Positions 25,624-32,587 of a stretch of 35,857 bases of DNA are shown here, in pieces. Under the pieces are notes generated by a model. It ran no database searches and was not told where the DNA came from. It worked only from the letters and a program-made list of their open reading frames with translations. The stretch comes from a virus. Position 1 is the stretch's first letter, and every line of letters starts with the position of its first letter. Location of the stretch: positions 1-35,857 of the IMG/VR virus record IMGVR_UViG_3300025141_000338; one strand, written 5' to 3'. A program made the position numbers and the translations under genes.

Positions 25624-26264
25624 TACTGCCTCGCAGCCAGAACAGAACCAGAACGATAACTGTCGGTAGTGCTGTAGCCTTCACCAAGAGCTTTAAGCTT
25701 AAGCAAGGCGTCCTCATACCTTCCGGCATAAAGTTGCAGCATGTCAGGGTCGCCTTTCATAAAGGTGTACGCCTCATAAAGACAGCCATACAACAAAGTG
25801 CTTTCTGCATTTGTTCCCAGCCAACTAGTCCCAGAAGAGGCTGCGGTAATAGACTCGGGTTTATAAAAGTAATGAAGCTCAACCGAGTAATTACTGTTTG
25901 GGGTAGGGCCTAGCAAAAAAGACGAGTCAGTAAAGATCGCGTAATACTTCGGAACCGCTTGAGTGGAAGCGTCAGGATAAGCCTCCCTAATCAAATTAAC
26001 GTCTTTGAACAACAAATACTCATAGCCCGAGTTGTCTACTGCCAAAGAGTATGGTGCCAAAAAGTCATCAGGCATCGACAAATACTTGTTGCCGCTTGTT
26101 GTCGTGCCGGTCGAGTTCTTCCTAAAGTCAGGCAATTGAGCAGACTTAAGGATTCTGTCCTCTGCCTGCTTGATGATTACCGACAAATTGTTAACGAAAG
26201 TTGTTTCGCTATTTTGCGTGTAATCCTGAATCGCCTGCTTCAGCGTGGTAAATGTCCAAGCCAT
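25623..26264 (-). CDS. Adaptor / connector-like protein (213 aa)
   Basis: MAWTFTTLKQAIQDYTQNSE, then NNLSVIIKQAEDRILKSAQL, LPDFRKNSTG and MPDDFLAPYSLAV are features of the phage adaptor family (SU10-adaptor or T7 gp11-like): an alpha-helical N-terminal part, a beta insertion and a C-terminal helix bundle (ESTLLYGCLYEAYTFMKGDP). Such proteins form the ring between portal and tail nozzle. The start overlaps the 112-aa gene by one base. A second protein of similar general plan lies upstream (26599-27291), so which is the true adaptor ring is not settled. Confidence 0.78.
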   Translation of the reverse strand: MAWTFTTLKQAIQDYTQNSETTFVNNLSVIIKQAEDRILKSAQLPDFRKNSTGTTTSGNKYLSMPDDFLAPYSLAVDNSGYEYLLFKDVNLIREAYPDASTQAVPKYYAIFTDSSFLLGPTPNSNYSVELHYFYKPESITAASSGTSWLGTNAESTLLYGCLYEAYTFMKGDPDMLQLYAGRYEDALLKLKALGEGYSTTDSYRSGSVLAARQ

Positions 26265-26602
26265 TAAGTTACAACCGTTACTGTTCCAACTTTGCCAGTC
26301 ATGTCCAGCCCCACAGTCCGACTACCAAGTTCGGTAATACCGCCCCCGACAGGGTTCCAAGCAAAGAACTGCCTGCTTTCTTCCATAGACTGATCTGGTC
26401 TTGGATTCCTTAAAGCCTCCGGGTCATCAACCCTAACCCGGCCTAGTTGCAACTGAGGTTGATCTTCGTCAACCACATCCTTACCAACTAGTAAGCCGGT
26501 TGGCCTTTGATTAACAATTTGAGGAACCAAGTCTTTTTTCGGGTACCGAAACCCCGTTCGGTCACAGTACCCAAAAGCATATTTGCCGCTTGCGTAACTC
26601 AA
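26264..26602 (-). CDS. Virion-region protein with a decayed zinc-ribbon-like start (112 aa)
   Basis: The start is TTG at 26602, giving SYASGKYAFGYCDRTGFRYP, with TTGA overlapping the upstream stop by four bases. Members of this family that I recall have CxxC pairs here; this one keeps only Cys12, with CDRT and LVGKDVVD where cysteine pairs might be. The rest (DQPQLQLGRVRVDDPEALRN, then PRPDQS) is the conserved core. It lies between two adaptor-like genes and may bind one of them. Function unknown; the zinc-ribbon ancestry is inference from memory. Confidence 0.75.
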   Translation of the reverse strand: MSYASGKYAFGYCDRTGFRYPKKDLVPQIVNQRPTGLLVGKDVVDEDQPQLQLGRVRVDDPEALRNPRPDQSMEESRQFFAWNPVGGGITELGSRTVGLDMTGKVGTVTVVT

Positions 26603-27291
26603 AGCCGATACCCTCCGGGCGTCACAAACAATGATGCCTTTTCTCTGGAAGCGTCAGCCGCCAAGTTCCAATGCTCTTCATATTCACTCTTGAGCAAGGT
26701 TGACCTGTCGGATACTTCTGGATATTTCACAGAAAGGTTGTAAGCCAATCCCGCAACCAGACACGGCAAATATCTTGCCGGGACATCCATATTGTTGCTG
26801 GCTGGCTTGCCTGCGTCCTCTATCCTCTCCATGTAGTAATAACCAAAGGTATATGTTTCTTGGCTATCAGGAGCGGGCCAGAGGTTAATTACTATGCCGG
26901 TGGGAGTTCTTTCCACATAGTATTCAAGGGGCTTTGATTGAGTCAGCTTGTTAGATAGATGAGCATACTGACTAACCGAGATGCGGGTCATGCTTTGGTC
27001 AAACTGGCTGTCTGTGTCTCCAGCATCTGTACGCAGAAAAGCTTCTACGATGTCAAAAATCTTGCCGTCCAGCGTATACGCACTAGTCCCAGCAGTTAAA
27101 GCTTGGGTGCCAAACTTAACAGTCCAGAGGTTTAATCCACGGTTTTGCCATTCCAGCATCAACAGGTCGATGCTTCTTCTGGCCGTCTTGTAATCGTAAC
27201 CACTGCGAAGCTCTAGGCCAGCGCGCTCAAACGCCTCCTCTATGGCATCGCCTAAATCCAAGTTAAACGTGAATGTTCCGCTGGTAGCCAT
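26599..27291 (-). CDS. Head-to-tail connector, tail tubular protein A-like (230 aa)
   Basis: The sequence DAIEEAFERAGLELRSGYDY, then TARRSIDLLMLEWQNRGLNL, WTVKFGTQAL, and later PARYLPCLVAGLAYNLSVKY matches a widespread phage connector family related to T7 gp11 (gatekeeper ring that docks on the portal). The mixed helical and beta organisation and about 200-230 residues fit the family. The ATG at 27291 immediately follows the TAG of the 25-codon micro-gene, suggesting coupled translation. Confidence is good for a connector role, lower for the exact ring. Confidence 0.83.
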   Translation of the reverse strand: MATSGTFTFNLDLGDAIEEAFERAGLELRSGYDYKTARRSIDLLMLEWQNRGLNLWTVKFGTQALTAGTSAYTLDGKIFDIVEAFLRTDAGDTDSQFDQSMTRISVSQYAHLSNKLTQSKPLEYYVERTPTGIVINLWPAPDSQETYTFGYYYMERIEDAGKPASNNMDVPARYLPCLVAGLAYNLSVKYPEVSDRSTLLKSEYEEHWNLAADASREKASLFVTPGGYRL

Positions 27292-27369
27292 CTAAACAAT
27301 GCGCCCCTTGGTTTTACCCTTAACGGCGGCCGGTAGAGCACCCCCGGCAAGAACATCTTTAAGTTTCAT
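27292..27369 (-). CDS. 25-codon micro-gene before the connector gene
   Basis: ATG at 27367-27369 opens a 25-residue frame starting MKLKDVLAGGALPAAVKGK and ending at TAG 27292-27294, exactly next to the connector ATG. A perfect GGAGGT lies seven bases upstream. The encoded peptide is basic and Gly/Ala/Lys-rich like the four small proteins before it. It may be a true small protein or a leader that couples translation of the connector; both are inference. Confidence 0.6.
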   Translation of the reverse strand: MKLKDVLAGGALPAAVKGKTKGRIV

Positions 27370-27371
27370 TA

Positions 27372-27587
27372 CTAAGACCTCCGAGAGCTACGCTTTCTTT
27401 TGCCTGCTGCTTCACTAAGCGCAATAGCAATTGCCTGTTTTCGATTCTTAACCTTCTTCCCGGAACCGCCAGACTTAAGCTTCCCCGCCTTAAACTCTTT
27501 CATCACCTTGGAAACCTTCGCCTGCTTTTTCTTCTTGGATGAAGAATTTTTAATCTGCTTGCCCATCTGTGCCCGACTAATAGCCAT
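27372..27587 (-). CDS. Small lysine-rich protein (71 aa) with MAISRAQM start
   Basis: The product MAISRAQMGKQIKNSSSKKK continues with KVMKEFKAGKLKSGGSGKKV and KNRKQAIAIALSEAAGKR. The latter matches a small phage and bacterial family I recall as DUF6496. It is extremely basic, with no membrane segment, and probably binds nucleic acid or an acidic virion surface. Its first eight residues equal those of the major capsid protein. It is the last of four basic genes in tandem, all overlapping or abutting. Confidence 0.78.
   Translation of the reverse strand: MAISRAQMGKQIKNSSSKKKKQAKVSKVMKEFKAGKLKSGGSGKKVKNRKQAIAIALSEAAGKRKRSSRRS
27377..27382 (-). promoter_or_regulatory. Perfect Shine-Dalgarno of the micro-gene
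   Basis: GGAGGT on the minus strand, separated by seven bases from the ATG at 27369. It is one of the strongest ribosome-binding sites in the window and lies inside the end of the 71-aa gene. Confidence 0.75.
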
Positions 27588-27919
27588 TAGCCCTTACCAA
27601 ACTTTTGTTTCTGGCTTTTTGGTGGGCTCTTCTTGCTCCCGCCTTTCCCTGACCAGAAAACCTTGTTTGCCCAATATGCGGCAGAGGTAGGGCCTTTCTT
27701 TATATTCTTAGCATGCCTCGCCTTAAAGGACTTGCGAGCCTCTGCCGAATAATTGTGCCCCATCTTCTGATCACCAAACCGAATGATCTTTACTTTGCCA
27801 CTATCTCTTACGGCCACCACACCTTTCTTCGTAGGATGCTTGGGCGTTCTTTTAGGCTTATTTAGACCGCTAAGACCAGCCTTCTTTAGCCTATTCTTTT
27901 CAGCGTCAGTTAAGCTCAT
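27587..27919 (-). CDS. Lysine-rich phage protein (110 aa)
   Basis: Contains KKAGLSGLNKPKRTPKHPTK, VKIIRFGDQKMGHNY, KSFKARHAKNIKKGPTSAAY and WANKVFW. I recognise this as a conserved phage family (recalled as DUF6321) of unknown function. Strongly basic; the ordered core is probably residues 30-95. The start overlaps the preceding gene (ATGA) and the stop overlaps the next ATG. Possible DNA-binding internal virion protein; inference only. Confidence 0.78.
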   Translation of the reverse strand: MSLTDAEKNRLKKAGLSGLNKPKRTPKHPTKKGVVAVRDSGKVKIIRFGDQKMGHNYSAEARKSFKARHAKNIKKGPTSAAYWANKVFWSGKGGSKKSPPKSQKQKFGKG

Positions 27920-28170
27920 TTGCGATGCCTCGCCGTCTTCTTGGCTATCTTCTTTGGCTGCTTAGAATGTTGCTTTCCTTTCTTGGTATCGGACCTTTTT
28001 TTCCTTGAGGTCGCCGCATACTCTTTGTCGCTAAGAGCCTCTCTGGCTTTCTTTGGCAGGTACCTCTCTCCAGTAGCCTTTTTGCCCTGAGTGGAGGGCT
28101 TTCCAGACTTGGTCCCCCACTCCTGCTTAGTCCACTTCTTAAGAGACTTCTGGGATTTCTTGAGGGCCAT
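27916..28170 (-). CDS. Lysine-rich phage protein (84 aa)
   Basis: MALKKSQKSLKKWTKQEWGT, then GERYLPKKAREALSDKEYAA and TSRKKRSDTKKGKQHSKQPK. About a third of residues are Lys or Arg. It belongs to a small conserved phage family of unknown function (possibly DUF5872, from memory). It is coupled to both neighbours by short overlaps. Confidence 0.76.
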   Translation of the reverse strand: MALKKSQKSLKKWTKQEWGTKSGKPSTQGKKATGERYLPKKAREALSDKEYAATSRKKRSDTKKGKQHSKQPKKIAKKTARHRK

Positions 28171-28373
28171 TAGTCTTTATAGCCCCCGCCAGCATCTTTA
28201 TAACGCTTAGCCAACATCTGGGCTTTACGAGCAGACCACTGCCCGGGCTTGCCGCCCTTCCCGCCCGACTTTATCTCGCTAAAGAGCCTCTTGCGTAAGG
28301 CTGGCTTCGTATAGTTGCCAGCCTCATTTACGCGAGATTTAGCCTTTTTCTTAGCTTTCTTTTTTGCTGCCAT
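28170..28373 (-). CDS. Lysine-rich phage protein (67 aa)
   Basis: A Lys/Ala tail (AAKKKAKKKAKSR) precedes VNEAGNYTKPALRKRLFSEI and GGKGGKPGQWSARKAQMLAK, a conserved small-protein core found in marine phages. No catalytic motif. First of four basic genes that follow the capsid-surface genes. Function unknown; nucleic-acid binding is plausible from charge. Confidence 0.76.
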   Translation of the reverse strand: MAAKKKAKKKAKSRVNEAGNYTKPALRKRLFSEIKSGGKGGKPGQWSARKAQMLAKRYKDAGGGYKD

Positions 28374-28780
28374 TAGCCGTAGCTTTTCGACACTTCCATG
28401 ACGATGTTGTAAACATCGCCACTGCTATGTCCTACAGTTGTAAAGGCAATGTCTCCTGTTTTCCCGGACCCCGAGTTATTCGGGACGCCAGAAAAATCAG
28501 AGAAATCTAGGGTGTCGCTCCAGTCGGCATTCAATTGCCATGCAAGTACGTCAGTAGTCGCGTCAAAGAAAATCTTCACCCCCATACCAATGGTTGAGTA
28601 ATAAATCTTCCGAATGCTTACCGACGTACAAGATGCCTTTGTTAAAGGGTCTGCCGACAAGGAAGAAACGTCGATCTTCACAACCGCCGATTCTCCCGTG
28701 CCATCGCTTACATTCGTAAAGCGAAATATGGCTGTGCGACCATCATCCTGAATTGTTTGAGTAGCTACTGCATCAGCCAT
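28373..28780 (-). CDS. Beta-rich virion protein (135 aa)
   Basis: The sequence ATQTIQDDGRTAIFRFTNVS, SDGTGESAVVKIDVSSL, GMGVKIFFDATTDVLAW and SGSGKTGDIAFTT identifies a phage structural family I know from marine phages and from next to capsid genes. It is strand-rich, with no enzyme motif. It starts 12 bases after the 174-aa gene with a good GGAGG. Likely capsid decoration or a minor head protein. Confidence 0.8.
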   Translation of the reverse strand: MADAVATQTIQDDGRTAIFRFTNVSDGTGESAVVKIDVSSLSADPLTKASCTSVSIRKIYYSTIGMGVKIFFDATTDVLAWQLNADWSDTLDFSDFSGVPNNSGSGKTGDIAFTTVGHSSGDVYNIVMEVSKSYG

Positions 28781-28792
28781 GTATGCCTCCTA

Positions 28793-29317
28793 TTATTGGT
28801 CAGCAAATGCTGGAGCAGTTGCGCCAGTCACGGTCCCAAAGATTTGATAGTTCGTACTATCAAGACCAATGATCGTAATGTCGAAAGCTGCAGGAACATT
28901 GATCTGAATGCTGCTATTAGAGTTCCCGTCAGAAAACACAACACTTACTTCGTTGTCCGTGTCCAAGAAGGTCACGCCACCTTTGTAAAAGTTTGTGTTA
29001 CCGGGGGTAACAATAAGCGCATCAGTGGCATCTGCCGCAGCGCCTGCGTAAACAAAACGATAAAAAACACCAGCCGAAGGGGCCGGAAGCGTATAAGTGC
29101 TGTCTTGGCTGTTATCGCCAATCAGATTAATACGCCCACCATTTACGGCAGCAGTCAGTGATGTGGAAGCGGCATCGGCCAAAGAGACCGGAGTAACCTG
29201 CATTCCAGACCCATCAAGGGTAAAGGACGTGGTAAACGCTCCGGTTGTGCTGTTTTTTGAAACGACATCGAAGCCGTTTTCAGACCGGACTGCTCCGGTG
29301 AAGGTGGTGTTAGCCAT
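28793..29317 (-). CDS. Capsid-surface-type virion protein (174 aa)
   Basis: ANTTFTGAVRSENGFDVVSK opens a Thr/Ser/Ala-rich beta protein with NSQDSTYTLPAPSAGVFYRF and a C-terminal half of hydrophobic strands. Proteins with the VRSENGF start follow the capsid gene in many uncultured marine phages. AGGAGA lies upstream of the ATG. It is the first gene after the terminator and parS-like site, so it needs either read-through or its own promoter; I could not see a convincing promoter. Confidence 0.8.
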   Translation of the reverse strand: MANTTFTGAVRSENGFDVVSKNSTTGAFTTSFTLDGSGMQVTPVSLADAASTSLTAAVNGGRINLIGDNSQDSTYTLPAPSAGVFYRFVYAGAAADATDALIVTPGNTNFYKGGVTFLDTDNEVSVVFSDGNSNSSIQINVPAAFDITIIGLDSTNYQIFGTVTGATAPAFADQ

Positions 29318-29405
29318 GTGTTTCTCCTGTCTTGGCTAGTGTCTGTTAATGCTCTAGTTGGAACATTACAGTCAGGGGAAAGATATTAAAAGAACAAGCG
29401 ACCAA

Positions 29406-29421
29406 TGTTTCACGTGGAACA
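29406..29421. promoter_or_regulatory. parS-like 16-bp palindrome (ParB binding site match)
   Basis: Plus strand reads TGTTTCACGTGGAACA; the minus strand reads TGTTCCACGTGAAACA, which is the bacterial chromosomal parS consensus. The dyad extends imperfectly to 24 bp (29402-29425, 10 of 12 pairs). It lies in the 157-bp gap between the major capsid gene terminator and the 174-aa gene. Binding of ParB is an inference from the match. Confidence 0.7.
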
Positions 29422-29443
29422 CTGGACCAAAAGAAAGGTTACA

Positions 29444-29469
29444 ACAAAAAGGGGGCTTTCGCCCCCTTT
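29444..29469 (-). terminator. Rho-independent terminator after the major capsid gene
   Basis: In the transcript direction AAAGGGGGC, loop GAAA, GCCCCCTTT form a perfect 9-bp stem (29448-29456 with 29461-29469) followed by T's. It starts a few bases after the capsid stop codon. GNRA loop and GC stem make it very stable. Confidence 0.92.
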
Positions 29470-29474
29470 CCGTT

Positions 29475-30413
29475 TTAGCTTGCGCCGGGTGATCCGTAGA
29501 TACCCAGCGGGTCAGACACACCGAAACTGTAACGAGCGCGAGCTTTGTAGCGCACGTTGCCAGTATCGAAGTCTCCGTCCATCGAGGTTTCCAGTTCGGT
29601 CCGCTCGAAATGCTTCATACCGTTAGGTACGTCCGTAATCAGGAAGAAAGCATTGCTGTCCGTCAGGTAATGATTAACGCTGTACCCTTCAGGGATTGCA
29701 CCCATGTTGCGGATAGCGTTGAGATCATTGTCTGCCGTGCCAACACGCTGAGTTGTTTCAAGCAGGCGATCTGCCGTAAACATCAAAGCGGGAGGAACGA
29801 TCAGGCGACGAGGACGAGCAGCAATCAACAGACCACGTTCGTCAGTGAAGGCCGCAATATCAATAATTGCATTCTCCAGAGACGTTTCGTTGAGGTCAGC
29901 AGCCGTAGAAGGCCGATTGCTGTTTTTCCCGCCATTGACGAGGGGGTGACCGTCACCACCAGTTACGCCGTCACCAGATGCGGTAAACAGGTTTACCCCG
30001 TCACCTGACTGGTAACTATTCGTGAAGCCATTGTTAAGCGGGTTAACCGCCTTAACTTGCTTGGTGTAGGCCATAGCCCGAGCAAGAGCTTTGGTGTAAC
30101 GAGCAGACAAAGAGTCATACAAGTTATCTTCCATAGCCTCTTCGGTAATGGCAAAGCCCATAGCGATGGTTTCGTGGTTGTAACGAGCCGTGAAAGATTC
30201 CTGTGCGGAGTCATAGCTGATGGCAGCGCCCTCAGCTTTAACCGGCGCAGCAGCAAATCCTGACAGCTTCACCTCTTCCTCGAAAGAACGATCAGAGCTT
30301 TCCGTCTCATAAATGAGAGTGTGCTCATCTTCGTACTTCTCATACTCCAAACCAAAAAGAGCATTAAGCCCCGGCAGGAGTTCTTTGAGCATTTGCGCTC
30401 TTGAAATTGCCAT
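29475..30413 (-). CDS. Major capsid protein
   Basis: The 312-residue protein (AISRAQMLKELLPGLNALFG, then EYEKYEDEHTLIYETESSDR) has the length and pattern of HK97-fold capsid proteins of the Mu-like gpT group: an E-loop region with EEEVKLSGFAAAPVKAEG, ETIAMGFAITEEAMEDNLYD before the spine helix, and RRLIVPPALMFTADRLLETT in the P domain. The C-terminus (KARARYSFGVSDPLGIYGSP) is also typical. It lies after the scaffold and a decoration-type gene and before a strong terminator, a layout suited to high, separately tuned expression. No prohead protease is seen nearby. Confidence 0.92.
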   Translation of the reverse strand: MAISRAQMLKELLPGLNALFGLEYEKYEDEHTLIYETESSDRSFEEEVKLSGFAAAPVKAEGAAISYDSAQESFTARYNHETIAMGFAITEEAMEDNLYDSLSARYTKALARAMAYTKQVKAVNPLNNGFTNSYQSGDGVNLFTASGDGVTGGDGHPLVNGGKNSNRPSTAADLNETSLENAIIDIAAFTDERGLLIAARPRRLIVPPALMFTADRLLETTQRVGTADNDLNAIRNMGAIPEGYSVNHYLTDSNAFFLITDVPNGMKHFERTELETSMDGDFDTGNVRYKARARYSFGVSDPLGIYGSPGAS

Positions 30414-30426
30414 TGCTTAGTTCTCC

Positions 30427-31014
30427 TTAAACGCCGAGCTTGGTTTCATAAGCATGGCTAAGCGGCAAATAAGTAACGATACAATCAGTGTATGCGTCAC
30501 CCACAGTGCTGCTTGGCCCGTCTACGAAATCAATGACACGCAGTGGTAGTGAGTTGGTCGTAGCAATCGAACCGCCATCAAGGGCGTTCTTGCTTCGGCC
30601 AATAGAAGTTGATCCAGCAGTGTTAACTGCAGAGATGTTGTTTCCAAGCCCGGTTTGAGCAACAGCCTCGTCGGCCTGCATGCGGAACAACAGCTTAGGA
30701 TCATCAACCACATAACCGACAATATCGCTTGCTGCGGTAGATGCCGGGAATTGCTGGTTGAACGTCTTTTGGTTGGTGCTGGGGTCCGTGTAGGCACAAC
30801 CTACAAAGATACCAACAGTGCCCGCAACGACAGCCGTCGTCACTGCAGCCTTTTCCAACGTACCGGCAGCAACTAGTTTCACGAAATCACCGTAAAAAAT
30901 AGCCGTACCGTACCCACTGGCAATCTTGATATGCCGAACCTTGCCCGTAAAAGAGCCGCTGGCACTCAGAGTATCAGTAGGTTCTGCCCCCATAGGGGTT
31001 GCAGATGTAGCCAT
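30427..31014 (-). CDS. Capsid decoration / head-associated protein (195 aa)
   Basis: The protein is beta-rich: GKVRHIKIASGYGTAIFYGD, FVKLVAAGTL, VAGTVGIFVGCAYTDPSTNQ and YVVDDPKLLFRMQADEAV. This pattern (sugar-free Gly/Thr/Val-rich, DDP-x-x-x-FR/E-x-Q) recurs in proteins encoded directly before phage major capsid genes and is thought to be a capsid-associated structural protein. AAGGAGG lies six bases before the ATG, a strong site suited to high output. Separated from the capsid gene by 13 bases. Confidence 0.8.
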   Translation of the reverse strand: MATSATPMGAEPTDTLSASGSFTGKVRHIKIASGYGTAIFYGDFVKLVAAGTLEKAAVTTAVVAGTVGIFVGCAYTDPSTNQKTFNQQFPASTAASDIVGYVVDDPKLLFRMQADEAVAQTGLGNNISAVNTAGSTSIGRSKNALDGGSIATTNSLPLRVIDFVDGPSSTVGDAYTDCIVTYLPLSHAYETKLGV

Positions 31015-31054
31015 TAGTGGCCTCCTTACTAATTAGAAGCCAACCCCTCTGGGT

Positions 31055-31510
31055 TTAACTTCTGCCAAATGTTGTTCTCGTATTCCTTTCGGGTGCCGAA
31101 AGGGGCATACGAGGGTCATTTTCACGCATGAAGTTATTGTCAACGGACTCCATCTGGTTCGCAGAAACTCTTTGGAAGTGCTCGGTTCGTGACCTGATCT
31201 TCTCCTCTGGAGCTTTACAGAGCAGCAAACCGCCAACCTCGACGTTACCTTGAAACCTAGAGTTAAAATCTGACTGAATTTCCAGTTCAGGGTGGTCTTC
31301 CGCCTTTACAGGTATCCAACCTTCCCGCATAGACCTAGAAACGTTTGTGTTGTCAGACTGCCCTAAAATGCTTGTCCGAATCCAACGGAACACCCAGCCA
31401 TCTTGAGGTTTGGGAGTCGGCAATATAGATGCCGGATTCCAACTATCATCCTGCCGGAACTGTTCCTCTTCTCGCGTTTCACTTTCTCTCGGGGTGCGCT
31501 CTGTTGCCAT
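31055..31510 (-). CDS. Virion-associated protein (151 aa)
   Basis: After an acidic start, PQDGWVFRWIRTSILGQSDN, SMREGWIPVKAEDHPELEI and GNVEVGGLLLCKAPEEKI form a conserved core known from many phages between scaffold and capsid genes. No enzymatic motif is apparent; a head-assembly role is likely from position. A 40-base gap with a small AACCC/GGGTT hairpin follows before the next gene. Confidence 0.78.
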   Translation of the reverse strand: MATERTPRESETREEEQFRQDDSWNPASILPTPKPQDGWVFRWIRTSILGQSDNTNVSRSMREGWIPVKAEDHPELEIQSDFNSRFQGNVEVGGLLLCKAPEEKIRSRTEHFQRVSANQMESVDNNFMRENDPRMPLSAPERNTRTTFGRS

Positions 31511-31522
31511 TACCTATCTCCT

Positions 31523-32587
31523 TTAGAGCATTTCGGCATGTTGGGCATACTGTTCATTTGTCAATCCAAGCCGCTTGGCGAGGGCAACTTGGGTAGCCGT
31601 TAACCGTACTTTGCGCGGTTTGGCACCATTGTTCCTTGCGGAAGGTGCCACCACCGTCGAGGGCTTACTAGCAGTCACGGACGCGCCACGGCTATATGTA
31701 TCGCCTTGATCCTGCCAGTCATAATTAGGAAATTGTTCTCTCATGGCAGAGTCGATGTAGTCAAAGTATTCGTTTGACCTAACGTCAATGCCATTGCGGA
31801 CAGCTTCTTCGTGCGCCCCATAAGCGGCTCCGGTCATTCTTTCATGACCCTCCGCCATGAACCACGGATTATTCCCTGCCCATTCTTTCGCCTCCGGGGT
31901 AACTTCCACTTGAGGCTGTTGAACTTGTTGCGAACGCTGGGCAGCGACATCGTGTGCCGCCCTCCTAGCAACGTCCTGCTGGTAAGCCTGTTGCTGATAA
32001 GCCAAGGCTTGTTGATTCTGAGACTGCAGATTGTTGTGATAACGCTCTATCTCAGATAGCTCAGCTTGAGCCTTTACCATCTGCTCTTGAGTATTTACCA
32101 CGCCATCGGTATCGCCTTCTTCATAAGCTTTCCGATAACCTTGCTTTGCAGCGTCAAGGTGAGCCTGAGCACGCTCCCTGATCTGATCAACCAAAGCAGC
32201 TTCGCCCCTAGAAATCAGAGACTCTTGCTCCTGATTCTTAGCGGCATACTGCTGAGCAACCTTGACAGCCTCTTCCCGCATTCGCTCTGCGGCTTCACGC
32301 TGTCTGCGCTCTTCATGGTAATCAAACTTGAGCTTGTTTAGCCTTTTCTGAACCTTCTCAGAATACTGACCAAGTTCCTCATCATTGTCGCTTTCATTGG
32401 AACCGGAAGCCTTAGCGGGTCTCCTGTCTTCGGGAGGACGGTCGTCAATTATTTCAAACTCGTACTCACCAGACTCAGAGCCCCCTTCGGCATCCTTGTT
32501 CTTTGTATGCGTAGTCTTTACGCCAAAGAACTTCTCTTCCGCAGAAGCGGGTACATCTTCAAAGACTGCGTCAGTTGCTTCGCTCAT
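31523..32587 (-). CDS. Scaffolding protein
   Basis: The 354-residue product is acidic at the N-terminus, then a long coiled coil from about residue 75 to 225 (QKRLNKLKFDYHEERRQREA; later Gln-rich YQQQAYQQDVARRAAHD), then NPWFMAEGHERMTGAAYGAH and a basic C-terminus with KPRKVRLTATQVALAKRLGL. This acid-coil-basic layout, with a C-terminal capsid-binding segment, fits phage scaffolds of the T7 gp9 type, and the gene precedes the capsid gene. It overlaps the co-chaperonin stop by four bases. Confidence 0.86.
   Translation of the reverse strand: MSEATDAVFEDVPASAEEKFFGVKTTHTKNKDAEGGSESGEYEFEIIDDRPPEDRRPAKASGSNESDNDEELGQYSEKVQKRLNKLKFDYHEERRQREAAERMREEAVKVAQQYAAKNQEQESLISRGEAALVDQIRERAQAHLDAAKQGYRKAYEEGDTDGVVNTQEQMVKAQAELSEIERYHNNLQSQNQQALAYQQQAYQQDVARRAAHDVAAQRSQQVQQPQVEVTPEAKEWAGNNPWFMAEGHERMTGAAYGAHEEAVRNGIDVRSNEYFDYIDSAMREQFPNYDWQDQGDTYSRGASVTASKPSTVVAPSARNNGAKPRKVRLTATQVALAKRLGLTNEQYAQHAEML

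Noticed and set aside
29318-29405. Promoter for the genes after the terminator
   Set aside because: I looked for -35/-10 pairs on the minus strand; the best (CTGACT with CATTAA) matches poorly, so I do not call it.
29405-29626. Plus-strand frame beginning MFHVEH
   Set aside because: It is simply the parS-like palindrome and terminator read as codons, then the antisense of the capsid gene. Reading MFHVEH is typical of frames that cross parS sites.
31015-31054. Terminator between the 151-aa and 195-aa genes
   Set aside because: The AACCC/GGGTT hairpin has only five pairs and no T run.
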